DNA of 64,000 nucleotides, from positions 1-64,000 of the forward strand of contig NZ_JACXWX010000026.1 of assembly GCF_014764505.1 (NCBI RefSeq). Reading direction: 5' to 3'. This stretch comes from Phormidium tenue FACHB-886 (GTDB lineage: Bacteria; Cyanobacteriota; Cyanobacteriia; Elainellales; Elainellaceae). Below are positions 19,787-28,547 of the stretch, one piece after another (position 1 is the first letter of the stretch; the number at the start of each line of letters is the position of its first letter). The notes beneath the pieces were generated by a model that saw only the letters and a list, made by a program, of their open reading frames with translations, made no database searches and was not told where the DNA came from. Both the position numbers and the translations under genes were made by a program.

Positions 19787-21010
19787 TCAACTCTCCGCTG
19801 CTGCTTGAGCCTCAATGGAAATGGATTGACCCGCCAGGTGCTTTATAATCTCAGTCATTTCGGTGCTTTGCTGTCGGTAGAGGGCAATAATTTCGGTGCT
19901 GTGCTGTATTCCCTGTGCCTGCAGTTCAGCCTGATGTTGTGCCTCTATAATTTTGAGATGAGCTTCATACCGCTCTTTTACCGTGCGTTCGATCGCTCCT
20001 TGGTCTAGATTGGACGGTGCTTCTAATTGAACAACAAACGCAGCTCCTATTTTTTTGCCAATAGACTGAACAGAAAGTTCATTCCCGTATTGGGTTTGCA
20101 CATCGTGAAGGGATGCTAAAAAGGCTCTCCAGTTAATTCCATCGGTGAAGAATAGATCAACGGTTTTGAGAACGATTTGGTAGCATTTGGTGAACTCGCC
20201 TGGAGCAAAAATTTGACTGGGGTCGTGAGGTTGGCGATCGGTTAGCTGCTGCTTCTCAGGATCAAATTGGGTGAATATGTATTCACAGATGACTGCTTGT
20301 AAATTGGTATGAGCGTTTATAGCCCAGTCTTGGATGCCGGCTCCTGTCAAGGTGGCTGCTTGAAAGTTTGCCTGTAGTGCTCGCACAGTATGCAGATTGG
20401 CGCTGCTGAGGTTGGCACCGCTAAGATTGGCGCGGCTGAGGTCAGCGCCGTCAAGGTCTGTACCGCTGAGCTTAGCGCCGCTCAAGTTGGCATTGTTGAG
20501 TTTGGCACGGCTGAGCTTGGCGCCCTGGAGATTGGCATCACTGAGATTGGCGTCGTTGAGCTTGACGCGGCTGAGGTTGGCATCGTTGAGGTAGGCGTAG
20601 CTGAGGTTGGCACCCCCAAGGTAGGCGCGGCTGAGGTTGGCGCCGCCAAGGTTGGCGCTGCTAAGGTTGGTACCGCTGAAGTTGGCACCGCTAAGATCGG
20701 CACCGCTAAGGTAGGCGTAGCTGAGGTTGGCACCGCTAAGGTTAGCAGGACTGAGGTTAGCACCGCTGAGGTCGGCGCCGCTGAGATTGGCACCGCTGAG
20801 GTCAGCAAGGCTGAGATCGGCATCACTGAGGTCGGCACCGCTGAGGTAGGTACGGCTAGAGTTGGTACGGCTAGAGTTGGTAGGGCTAAGGTCAGCATTT
20901 CTGAGGTTGGCGCCGCTGAGATTAATCTCCATCTCAGGATTCTCCTCTCTCCACTGATTCCATGCTTCAATGCCCTGCAAAAGTCGATCGACCTGCTCCT
21001 GATTTGCCAT
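19787..21010 (-). CDS. Pentapeptide-repeat protein with C-terminal helical domain
   Basis: A 407-aa protein. After a helical start (VDRLLQGIEAWNQWREENPE) come roughly 30 A(N/D)LSx pentapeptide repeats (about residues 28-210), which form a right-handed quadrilateral beta-helix. A C-terminal region of about 185 residues follows, with a conserved-looking VLKTVDLFFTDGINWRAFLA stretch and then a coiled coil rich in Q, E and A. Pentapeptide proteins are abundant in cyanobacteria and mostly lack known function. The start has an AAAGAGG ribosome-binding site. The repetitive DNA produces long spurious frames on the opposite strand. Confidence 0.9.
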   Translation of the reverse strand: MANQEQVDRLLQGIEAWNQWREENPEMEINLSGANLRNADLSPTNSSRTNSSRTYLSGADLSDADLSLADLSGANLSGADLSGANLSPANLSGANLSYAYLSGADLSGANFSGTNLSSANLGGANLSRAYLGGANLSYAYLNDANLSRVKLNDANLSDANLQGAKLSRAKLNNANLSGAKLSGTDLDGADLSRANLSGANLSSANLHTVRALQANFQAATLTGAGIQDWAINAHTNLQAVICEYIFTQFDPEKQQLTDRQPHDPSQIFAPGEFTKCYQIVLKTVDLFFTDGINWRAFLASLHDVQTQYGNELSVQSIGKKIGAAFVVQLEAPSNLDQGAIERTVKERYEAHLKIIEAQHQAELQAQGIQHSTEIIALYRQQSTEMTEIIKHLAGQSISIEAQAAAES

Positions 21011-21200
21011 TGCCCTCTTTCTCAGCCCTACACTTCCTAATCCAGCGTCTTAGGGCATACTTCCGTATCAAAATAGTTGATCAAAGCTTGGGATTATGCC
21101 GTCAATCTTTGTTCAGTCGGGCTATGGGCGCACATGGTAGACGCACTTAGGTAGGCGTACTCAGTAACAAGCAGACGTTACTGAGCAATAGGCGGGTATT

Positions 21201-21300
21201 GTGGCGCTCCGCGCTTAGATTGAAATCTTTTTTGTGTAAAAGCCCCGCTACCTGGGGCTTTTGCACAAGAACTTGTCTGCCGTGGGTGTAGCGCTATATG
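21201..21300. repeat. REP-like doublet around an AAAAGCCCC hairpin, copy 1
   Basis: The unit has a left part with GGCGCTCCGCGCTTAGATTG (21203-21222), a hairpin (arms 21232-21246 and 21254-21268, 15 bp with one T-G pair) and a right part with GTAGCGCTATA (21288-21298). The left part and hairpin align with 32862-32930, showing a repeated composite element. It lies downstream of the SDR gene on the minus strand and may also serve as its terminator. Confidence 0.7.
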
Positions 21301-21308
21301 CTCAGGCC

Positions 21309-22340
21309 TTAAAACACGTCCAAATATTCGAACAGCGATGTTGTCAGCAGCCAAGCTGCTGCACCAAAACCTGCAGCAACCAGGGTAGCCATCAGCGGAT
21401 GCTTCTCTGCCTTCACGTATAGACTGCCCGATCGAATCCAGCCTTGGTGAGTTCCCCGTTCTTGCAGCCCGTAGCCTGCCCGATAGAGCGCATTATCTTC
21501 TCGATCGCGCGAGGGCCGATCAGACTGCTGCGAAGGAAACGCCCACAGCTCGATCAGTTTACCTGTTAGCGTAGGCGAGATGCCAGCTAGCACCGCCAGC
21601 GCCTTGGCTTGGAACCCGACAAACATATCGCGCTTAGGATGCTCTGCCGAGTAAAGGATCGCTTCTGCCACCGCTTCGGGTGGGTAGATCATACCGCGAT
21701 GGGCGGGTTGCTTTGGCATATAGCTGCGGGCATGTTCGTTGTAGGGAGTGTCGATGCGTCCGGGGTGAATCAGCGTCACCGAGACAGGCGCACCTTCCGC
21801 TTCTAGCTCCGTCCGCAGGGCATCTGTCCAGCCGTGCAGCGCATGTTTTGACGCCGAATAGGTAGACTGAACTGCCACCGCTCGATCGCCCAAAAAGCTC
21901 CCGACGTTGATCAGTGCCCCACTGCCAGTTTGACGCTGTTTGAAGTGATTAACGGCAACGCGAGAGCCGTACACAACGCCCCAGAAGTTGGTGTCAAACA
22001 TGCGCTTCATATCGGAGATAGAAACATCCATGCAGCGCCCGAAAATGGAAACGCCTGCATTGTTGACCCAGGTATCGAAGCCACCAAACTCGGCGATCGC
22101 TGCCTCTGCAATGCGATCAACATCTTCTTCTTGTCCAACATCCGCAACAACGTAGATCGCCTGCCCTCCTTTGCCGCGAACCTCTTCGGTTAGCTGACGG
22201 AGGGCATCTTCATTACGTGCTGCTAGCACCAGCCTTGCGCCCTGCTGTGCTGCCATTCGAGCGGTGACTAAGCCAATGCCGCTAGAGGCACCCGTGATCA
22301 CGACGACTTGTTCTCGAAGAGGTTTAAGTGAAATAGCCAT
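21309..22340 (-). CDS. Membrane-anchored short-chain dehydrogenase/reductase
   Basis: A 343-aa classical SDR: Rossmann motif ITGASSGIG near residue 16, NNAG near 92, catalytic Tyr and Lys in STYSASKHALHG, and PGRIDTP after it. The usual family length is about 250; here an extra 90 residues end in a hydrophobic helix (MATLVAAGFGAAAWLLTTSL) that probably anchors the enzyme to a membrane. The substrate is unknown. A paralogue of the same design lies at 43772-44791. The upstream region carries no strong ribosome-binding site. Confidence 0.92.
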   Translation of the reverse strand: MAISLKPLREQVVVITGASSGIGLVTARMAAQQGARLVLAARNEDALRQLTEEVRGKGGQAIYVVADVGQEEDVDRIAEAAIAEFGGFDTWVNNAGVSIFGRCMDVSISDMKRMFDTNFWGVVYGSRVAVNHFKQRQTGSGALINVGSFLGDRAVAVQSTYSASKHALHGWTDALRTELEAEGAPVSVTLIHPGRIDTPYNEHARSYMPKQPAHRGMIYPPEAVAEAILYSAEHPKRDMFVGFQAKALAVLAGISPTLTGKLIELWAFPSQQSDRPSRDREDNALYRAGYGLQERGTHQGWIRSGSLYVKAEKHPLMATLVAAGFGAAAWLLTTSLFEYLDVF

Positions 22341-22518
22341 AGTTTCTAATTGCAGGAACGTTAAACAAAATCTGTAGGATTAGTAGCGGTAATGGACCGG
22401 GTACTTATCCCAAATCGAAGTTACAAAAGCCAGTCGTGAAACTATTCTGCTCTGCTTCTTGGGGAACTGCAGCCTCAAGCAGTAAAAAGCAATTTCTCAA
22501 ACATCCTTTAATCAGGCT

Positions 22519-22755
22519 CTAGCGAGAATCTGTTCCTTGGTTAGGGCCGCCAATGATTTTGACGTCTCCTCCGGGTGCTTCGGGTTCGGCACCAGGATCA
22601 ACGTCAGTCCCAAGTTCTTGACCTGTCATGCGATATCTTTCATCAAGCGGAGTGTCACCCTCTTCGGTTTTTGGAACATGGGTTTGAGTTCCTGGATTAT
22701 CTTCCGGGTCAGAGTGTCCCTCTTCTCGATCGGCTGGAGGATTTTTTGATGTCAT
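22519..22755 (-). CDS. Small acidic disordered protein, unknown
   Basis: A 78-aa, very hydrophilic, Pro/Gly/Glu/Asp-rich protein (SDPEDNPGTQTHVPKTEEGD, then DTPLDERYRMTGQELG). No fold, cysteine or membrane segment is visible and it is probably intrinsically disordered. The composition is coherent over its full length, and an AGAGGATATT ribosome-binding region precedes the ATG, so it is likely a real gene. Function not recognised. Confidence 0.6.
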   Translation of the reverse strand: MTSKNPPADREEGHSDPEDNPGTQTHVPKTEEGDTPLDERYRMTGQELGTDVDPGAEPEAPGGDVKIIGGPNQGTDSR

Positions 22756-23052
22756 GGCTTAATATCCTCTTGAATAGGTTATGCTTTAAGGCTATTTATG
22801 CCACCTTTACAAATGTTCTGTCTGGAGGCAGGACTGCTCCTGTAACTAATTCTGGAAAAGAAGCGATCGAATTTCGTGCGTCTAGTTACAGGCAGATTTA
22901 ATATTCGCCGCCGTAACATTTGCCGTTGATCTGAGTCGCTTACCGCAAATGCATACGTTTCTAAAGATGGACGACGATCGACTCTATAATTTGTAACCTT
23001 TAGCAGAAGGAAATAGGCAAATGAATACCTCAAGCCTAGAATTCGGACAAAC

Positions 23053-23799
23053 ATGAGAGCAGGTTGGTTACGCAGTCGAAAGTTTTGGTTATTGGTTCTG
23101 GGTGGCATTCTAATTGCTCTGCTGGGTAGCACATTGCCCCTCAAAGATTGGTTTGTCGCAGTGAGTAATTGGCTGATTGCGCTAGGTCCGGGCGCTATGC
23201 CTGCCTTTATCGTCCTGTATTTGCTTGCGACAGTTCTGGGCTTTCCAAACATTCTTTTAATCCTGGTTGCAGGTACGATTTTTGGACTAATCCCAGGAAT
23301 AATTGCAGTTTCGATCGCCGATACCCTCGGGGCGATCGCCTGCTTCCTGTTGGGACGAACTCTCGCTCGCAAACGGATTAAAAAATGGATTAGCAAACAT
23401 CCGAGTTTCGCTCAGCTTGATCAAGCAGTAGGTAAGAAAGGGTGGAAAATTCTGCTGTTGACGCGCCTATCTCCCCTAGTTCCTTCCAACATCCTCAACT
23501 ATGGATTTAGCTGTACAAAAGTCAATTTCTGGCAGTACTGTTTCTTTTCCTGGTTAGGCATGTTGCCCGTCATTGCGCTGTATGTGTATCTGGGCTCTTT
23601 CGGTGTCGCGCTGTTGCAAGAAGGGCTAACGCCCAGAAAGCTGGCGCTGCAATCTGTAGGGATTGTGCTGGCGATTGGTGCCGCTCTCTACACCACACGG
23701 ATTGCTCGAAAAGCATTGACGCCAGAATGCCCAGTGGAAAAACCGCCTCAAGGACAAGAAGCGGAGGCGATCTCACAAAATTTATCCAATAAACCCTAA
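23053..23799 (+). CDS. VTT (TVP38/TMEM64, DedA-like) membrane protein
   Basis: A 248-aa polytopic membrane protein of the SNARE-associated/VTT superfamily. The first transmembrane segment is near 10-28, followed by AFIVLYLLATVLGFPNILL, the glycine-rich re-entrant part LVAGTIFGLIPGIIAVS and the characteristic LLLTRLSPLVPSNILNYGF, GMLPVIALYVYLGS. DedA-like proteins are thought to act in lipid scrambling or transport across the membrane. The C-terminus is a hydrophilic tail with PPQGQEAEA. It lies directly before a frameshifted reading frame. Confidence 0.9.
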   Translation: MRAGWLRSRKFWLLVLGGILIALLGSTLPLKDWFVAVSNWLIALGPGAMPAFIVLYLLATVLGFPNILLILVAGTIFGLIPGIIAVSIADTLGAIACFLLGRTLARKRIKKWISKHPSFAQLDQAVGKKGWKILLLTRLSPLVPSNILNYGFSCTKVNFWQYCFFSWLGMLPVIALYVYLGSFGVALLQEGLTPRKLALQSVGIVLAIGAALYTTRIARKALTPECPVEKPPQGQEAEAISQNLSNKP

Positions 23800-24094
23800 T
23801 TGGCTGTCACGCTGCAAGCCATCGCTGAAGCGGATGTCTTAGTGACGGCAGAACTCTCAAGCTGGCGCTGCGGGAGCCAGCTTACTGGAAACGGCAGCGA
23901 ATGACAAATCAATCTTCTGCGGGGTGGCGATCGCAGGAGCATTAGCCGATTTAGAGCAAACCACAATTCTAAACCTGGGCACGTTCTGGCTTTTGTTGCA
24001 TGAAGAGTCCTGTCGATTTGACTACCTGGAGCGCACCTGTGCCTCATCGGTGCAGACCCCAGACTTTGTCCTGCATACAATTTGTAACCTCTAA
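23800..24094 (+). pseudogene. Frameshifted reading frame of unknown family
   Basis: From the stop of the membrane protein one frame reads LAVTLQAIAEADVLVTAELS and then loses sense near 23865. The next frame continues GASLLETAANDKSIFCGVA, then LADLEQTTILNLGTFWLLL and HEESCRFDYLERTCASSV, and ends at TAA 24092-24094. The protein-like composition on both sides of one shift suggests a broken gene or a sequencing indel. I do not recognise the family. Confidence 0.4.
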
Positions 24095-24154
24095 TACCGA
24101 AAAAATCGGGGCTGACTAAAATCGAGAGGGTTTTTATCTGACATCGAGATTCTT

Positions 24155-24955
24155 ATGGCAGACTGCTATAGTCAGCAACACATTCAAGCCTCGGCTCAAG
24201 CCGTTTTACAGGATGGGTTTTGCATCCTGCGGAACCACTTTTCTCCAGACATACTCAAGAGATGGTATCAAGCCTTTACCCCGTTGCTGGAAAATCACAT
24301 TGCCCGTGAAGGCGATCTGCAAAATCGGGGTGCAGCCCGCTATTACGTCACCCTACCGTTTATGGCTCCCTTTGCAGACCCAGCTATTTACGAAGATGAC
24401 GCGATCTTGGCGATCGTGGAACGGTTGGTTGGGCAAGATGCGGTGATGTGTCAACTGGCGACTGATACGCCATTATTAGGCTCAGATTATCAAGTCGTTC
24501 ATCGAGATGCACCTCCCCTGTTTCCAGAAATTGTTGCGGAAACACCGCCCTTCCAACTGGCAGTGAATTTTCCACTCATTGATGTCACCCTAGAAAATGG
24601 ACCCTTTGAAGTGGCACGCGGGACCCATATGGTCACCAAGGAGGAAGGATTACGCCGTCTGGAATCAGGAGCGACTCAGCTAGAATCTGTGACTCTGAAC
24701 CTTGGGGATGTGATGATCCGAGATGTGCGAGGATTGCACCGGGGCACACCCAATCGCTCTAACGTTCCGCGCCCGATGGTGGTCATTGGCTACAGCCGCC
24801 GCTGGCTGTTCCGACCAGAGGTGTCAATCCAAGTTCCTCGTGCTGCGTTGGATACGCTCTCCGATCGCGCTCGTCATCTGTTACGGTTCAACCCTATTGT
24901 GGAGTCTTTAGAAGAGAAACCTGCCGCCGAGATTTACCAGGCATACGCTTATTAA
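24155..24955 (+). CDS. Phytanoyl-CoA dioxygenase (PhyH)-family Fe(II)/2-oxoglutarate oxygenase
   Basis: A 266-aa protein of the PhyH type. The iron-binding facial triad is visible as H116-x-D118 in VVHRDAP and H195 in VRGLHRGTPN; R in PRPMVVIGYSRRW is the likely 2-oxoglutarate carboxylate ligand. NFPLIDVTLENGPFEVARGT is the typical core strand pair. It should hydroxylate or otherwise oxidise a small organic substrate, not identifiable here. It stands alone: a broken frame precedes it and 0.8 kb of intergenic DNA follows. Confidence 0.9.
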   Translation: MADCYSQQHIQASAQAVLQDGFCILRNHFSPDILKRWYQAFTPLLENHIAREGDLQNRGAARYYVTLPFMAPFADPAIYEDDAILAIVERLVGQDAVMCQLATDTPLLGSDYQVVHRDAPPLFPEIVAETPPFQLAVNFPLIDVTLENGPFEVARGTHMVTKEEGLRRLESGATQLESVTLNLGDVMIRDVRGLHRGTPNRSNVPRPMVVIGYSRRWLFRPEVSIQVPRAALDTLSDRARHLLRFNPIVESLEEKPAAEIYQAYAY

Positions 24956-25778
24956 GCTTTAGCTGATCAACAATCCAAAGCTGGGAGCGATCTTTGCAAC
25001 TGTTTCGATGCATGCTTGAAAACTGCTGTTTGGCTACAGAGCAGTAGGGTATGCCAGCGTAGCGTCTCCCTGCTAAGAGCCTGTGATTTAATGTCTGCAC
25101 TCGTGCTCCTCGCGCCTGCGTCGCGGTCAAGGCGGCGCGACGGGGAGTATCGAGTAAGACGACTGGCTGAGCTTACCCCTCGATTTTGACATTAATATTC
25201 AGAGAAGATAGGGCGGCAGGCAGATACCTATAGCGCTATCTGCATCCCTCAGGACAACTTTTGCTTGCAATTATGGCACCAGATATTGCACTAACCACAT
25301 CTTAAACAAGTCTGGCGGCAGAGTTAACAACGATGTCAAAAGCAATGCTGCAGGACAGAGACGATCGAAAAGTAAGCAGGAGATGGGAAGTAATCTCCGT
25401 AGTTGTTTGTTGAGTACCCCATTGATTTATTGAGTACCCAGCGACGGCCGGAGGGGGTCAAACGATATTTTCAAGAGCAGTATGTGACTTATGCAGCGCC
25501 TTGATAGCGCCTTGATACTGTTCAGTATTTATCGCTCTGGCAAGTATCTTGTAAAGACTTGTAAATTCTGCGTATTCCTGCTTGTCGTGACCGATATCTC
25601 TACAAGAGGTTGAATGAGTTGCGACCAACTGTATTACCTCTAATGCTTAGTAGTTGAACAGAATAAGAGACTGTAGTTGATTGATCTTAGATAACTAAGA
25701 GTGTTTAAAGCTAATTGGTTTCTATTTCTCTTAAATACTACTGAATATCCATACCACTTCATCCAAAAGGAGAACACT
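24956..25778. other. Long intergenic region before the secretion operon
   Basis: No gene is supported in 0.8 kb. It contains a GC-rich imperfect inverted stretch around 25108-25145, a TATAGCGCTATC motif near 25229 like those in the REP-type repeats, and two direct copies of TTGAGTACCC at 25410-25419 and 25430-25439, exactly 20 bp apart. The last may be a binding site for a dimer on one DNA face. The promoter for the gene at 25779 must lie here but cannot be fixed. Confidence 0.55.
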
Positions 25779-26207
25779 ATGACAAACATCAATCCGTCCG
25801 TAGCATCCCCGGCGCTCGATGATCAACTGTTTACTGACCTGACTGCTGAACAAGCCGCTGTGGTAGAAGGTGGGGCAAAACTGCTCTCAGTACGTAAAAT
25901 TCAAGCCATCCGCGCGGGTGCAGATACCTTTGGCGCTGATGATACTTACCTCACCATTAACGGTGAGAAGGTGTTTGGTCCGCGCGGTATGAGCACTGGC
26001 AATACTGCCACCGTGAACCGGGCTGTAGAGTTTTCTGGTTCAGCCACGATCAGCCTGTTTGATGAAGACGGTTTCTTAAATGGAGACGATGACTTCATGG
26101 GCAGCTTCAGCGTTTCGCAAGCCACTCAAGGAACACAAAGAGCGCGTGTATCTGGCGGTGGTTCTACCTACGACGTGTACTACCGCGTCATTGATCTAGA
26201 TGACTAA
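25779..26207 (+). CDS. Double-glycine-leader secreted protein with C2-like acidic mature region
   Basis: A 142-aa precursor. The ATG at 25779 is chosen because AAAGGAG lies just before it; a frame extension upstream lacks one. Residues 1-32 form a bacteriocin-type leader, DQLFTDLTAEQAAVVEGG, with cleavage expected after G32. The mature 110 residues read GADTFGADDTYLTING, later SATISLFDEDGFLNGDDDFM, a pattern like the calcium-binding loops of C2 domains, plus a C-terminal VYYRVIDLDD strand. It has no cysteine and no core-peptide composition typical of bacteriocins or RiPPs. The next two genes encode its dedicated C39-peptidase exporter and adaptor. Leader and context are strong; the C2 fold is inference. 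Confidence 0.85.
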   Translation: MTNINPSVASPALDDQLFTDLTAEQAAVVEGGAKLLSVRKIQAIRAGADTFGADDTYLTINGEKVFGPRGMSTGNTATVNRAVEFSGSATISLFDEDGFLNGDDDFMGSFSVSQATQGTQRARVSGGGSTYDVYYRVIDLDD

Positions 26208-26249
26208 TGAATTGAATAAAATCACTGGATTCCAGCACTAGCTACTGAT

Positions 26250-26283
26250 GCGTCGGGGAATCTATCCCCGACGCTTTCTTCTT
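26250..26283 (+). terminator. Intrinsic terminator or attenuator between precursor and exporter
   Basis: A perfect 10-bp stem, GCGTCGGGGA (26250-26259) and its complement (26265-26274), with a 5-nt loop and a TTTCTTCTT tail. It sits 43 bp after the precursor stop and 20 bp before the exporter start. In peptide-export operons such a hairpin commonly lets the substrate be made in excess over the transporter; that role is inferred. Confidence 0.85.
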
Positions 26284-26302
26284 ATTCGACTAGGAGCAGA
26301 AC

Positions 26303-28501
26303 ATGAAATATCAGATGGTGCAACAGCATAGCGAAGAAGATTGCGGGGCAGCTTGTCTTGCAACGATCGCCAAACACTATGGACGCACATTTGCCATTAG
26401 TCGAGTCCGAGAAGCAGTAGGAACGGTTTCACATGGAACGACACTGCTGGGCTTGAGCCGGGGTGCAGAATTATTAGGGTTTAATGTCCGCCACGTCAAA
26501 GCCTCTTCGCAGCTCGTGGAGCGATTGGAAGAAGTGCCGCTGCCAGCAGTCATTCACTGGAAGGGCTATCACTGGGTGGTGCTGTATGGCCGATCGCAAA
26601 ATCGCTATATTGTGGCTGATCCAAGTTTGGGAATTCGCCGCTTGACTCGACAAGAGCTGATGGCAGGTTGGAATAATGGCATCATGCTGCTCTTGACACC
26701 AGACGATAGCCGCTTTTATCAACAGCCAGAAGACCAGATCGGCGGATTTGGGCGATTTTTACAGCGAGTGTTGCCCTACCGCTTTATCCTGGCGCAAGCG
26801 ATCGGACTCAACATTGTGATTGGGCTATTGTCGCTCGCTTCACCACTGATGATGCAGCTTCTTACAGACGATGTTTTGGTGCGAGGTGATACCCAGCTTT
26901 TGACAGTGGTGGCATTCGGTGTCATCGTCATGACGTTGGTCAGAAGTGCGATCGGCTTAATTCAAGCCCACTTGATTGGTCACTTTGGTCAAAAATTGCA
27001 GCTGGGATTGATCTTAGAATACGGACGCAAACTGCTGCATCTTCCCCTCAGCTATTTTGAAGGACGTCGGAGTGGTGAAGTCGTTAGTCGTATTTCTGAT
27101 GTCAATGCCATTCACGCTTTAGTCTCACAGATTGTACTGGGCTTACCCAGTCAGTTCTTCATTGCAATCATTTCTTTGGGCTTCATGCTGTTCTACAGTG
27201 GAACTCTAACGCTTGCCTCTCTAGCGGTGTTTGTATTTGTCACCTTGGTAAACCTGCTGTTTCTGCCAGCGCTGCGCCACAAAACCCGAAGCATGATCAT
27301 GCTAGGAACTGAGAATCAGGGTTTTCTGGTAGAAACCTTTCGAGGTGTACAGATTTTGAAAACCAGCCAAGCCACTCCCCAAGCCTGGCAAGAATACCAA
27401 GGAAACTTTGGGCGGCTGGCAAACCTGGGCTGGGGCATGATGAAGCTAGAGCTGTATAGCGGCACGATCACAAATATTCTTTCAACCTTTGCAAATGTGT
27501 TGCTGCTCTGGTTAGGCAGTTATCTTGTAATCAATCACACGTTAAGTATTGGTCAGCTATTGGCATACAACGGTTTGAGCGGTAACTTTTTTGGGTTCCT
27601 TGCTTCACTAATTGGTTTGGCGAATGAATTCATTACCGCTCAGGTTGTCATTCAACGGCTAAGCGAAGTAATTGATGCAACCCCTGAAGACGAAAACGAT
27701 TTCAAAAAGCCCTGGGCACCCCTTCCAGCAGATGCCGATATTCACTGTACCAATCTTCATTTCCATCACCCCGGACGGGTCGAACTGCTCGATGAATTTT
27801 CACTGACTATTCCGGGTGGGCAAGTAACAGCGCTGATCGGCAAATCAGGCTGTGGTAAAAGTACTCTAGTGAAGCTTATTGCAGGGCTCTACCCACTAAA
27901 GTCGGGCAACATTCGCTACGGCAGCTACAACCAGCAGGATCTGGCGCTGGACTGTCTTCGACAGCAGGTGGCACTCGTTCCGCAGGAACCGCACTTCTGG
28001 AGCCGCTCGATCGTCGAAAACTTCCGCTTTAGCGATCCGAATGTCACGTTTGAGCAAATTGTTAACGCCTGCAAGGTTGCCGGAGCAGACGAATTTATCA
28101 GCCAGCTTCCAGACAAATATCAGACGGTGCTGGGTGAATTTGGCGCAAATCTCTCAGGCGGGCAACGGCAGCGCTTAGCAATCGCTAGAGCTATTCTCAA
28201 TAATCCACCTGTTCTGATTATGGATGAGTCTACGGGAGCGCTCGATCCGGCAAGCGAAACGGAAGTGCTAAACAACATACTGCTGCATCGTCAAGGAATG
28301 ACCACCATTCTGATCAGTCATCGCCCCCGAGTGATTCAACGGGCTGATTGGGTTGTCTTGCTGGAGCAAGGAAAAGTAACTCTTCAGGGAACCCCTAGAG
28401 AACTTTGTCAGCAATCTGGTTCTCACCTCATCTTTTTCGATCGAGCCCCTGAATCAACGAATGGTGCTGTACCGAAAAACTACGCTGCAACGCTGCTGTA
28501 A
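26303..28501 (+). CDS. Peptidase-containing ABC transporter (C39 peptidase, PCAT)
   Basis: A 732-aa half transporter. The N-terminal C39 cysteine protease (about 1-140) shows Q8, C14 (EEDCGAAC), H90 (GYHWVVLYG) and D106 (ADPSLG), all catalytic positions present. Six transmembrane helices span about 160-440. The nucleotide-binding domain (about 475-715) has Walker A GKSGCGKST, signature LSGGQRQRLAIARA, Walker B LIMDEST and H-loop SHRPR. Such proteins remove double-glycine leaders while exporting the mature chain. The substrate is almost certainly the product of the gene just upstream. A GGAG ribosome-binding site precedes the ATG. The outer-membrane partner (TolC type) is not in the window. 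Confidence 0.96.
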   Translation: MKYQMVQQHSEEDCGAACLATIAKHYGRTFAISRVREAVGTVSHGTTLLGLSRGAELLGFNVRHVKASSQLVERLEEVPLPAVIHWKGYHWVVLYGRSQNRYIVADPSLGIRRLTRQELMAGWNNGIMLLLTPDDSRFYQQPEDQIGGFGRFLQRVLPYRFILAQAIGLNIVIGLLSLASPLMMQLLTDDVLVRGDTQLLTVVAFGVIVMTLVRSAIGLIQAHLIGHFGQKLQLGLILEYGRKLLHLPLSYFEGRRSGEVVSRISDVNAIHALVSQIVLGLPSQFFIAIISLGFMLFYSGTLTLASLAVFVFVTLVNLLFLPALRHKTRSMIMLGTENQGFLVETFRGVQILKTSQATPQAWQEYQGNFGRLANLGWGMMKLELYSGTITNILSTFANVLLLWLGSYLVINHTLSIGQLLAYNGLSGNFFGFLASLIGLANEFITAQVVIQRLSEVIDATPEDENDFKKPWAPLPADADIHCTNLHFHHPGRVELLDEFSLTIPGGQVTALIGKSGCGKSTLVKLIAGLYPLKSGNIRYGSYNQQDLALDCLRQQVALVPQEPHFWSRSIVENFRFSDPNVTFEQIVNACKVAGADEFISQLPDKYQTVLGEFGANLSGGQRQRLAIARAILNNPPVLIMDESTGALDPASETEVLNNILLHRQGMTTILISHRPRVIQRADWVVLLEQGKVTLQGTPRELCQQSGSHLIFFDRAPESTNGAVPKNYAATLL

Positions 28502-28547
28502 ATTTTGCTGATTATTCCTTGGCAATCTGTTTTAGAGGAAAATTCTC

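Noticed and set aside
20390..20930. DNA repeats suggestive of a CRISPR array
   Set aside because: They encode the pentapeptide repeats in frame; unit spacing is 15 bp with no unique spacers.
20390..21040. 216-codon frame opposite the pentapeptide gene
   Set aside because: It is the mirror of the repeated A(N/D)LS codons, gives a monotonous VGTAEVGA repeat, and has no family match or start signal.
22779..23396. 205-codon frame opposite the VTT membrane protein
   Set aside because: The plus strand encodes a clear membrane protein family; the opposite frame is basic and featureless.
25779..26207. Classical class II bacteriocin or lanthipeptide precursor
   Set aside because: The mature part is 110 residues, has no Cys, and no modification or immunity genes are adjacent.
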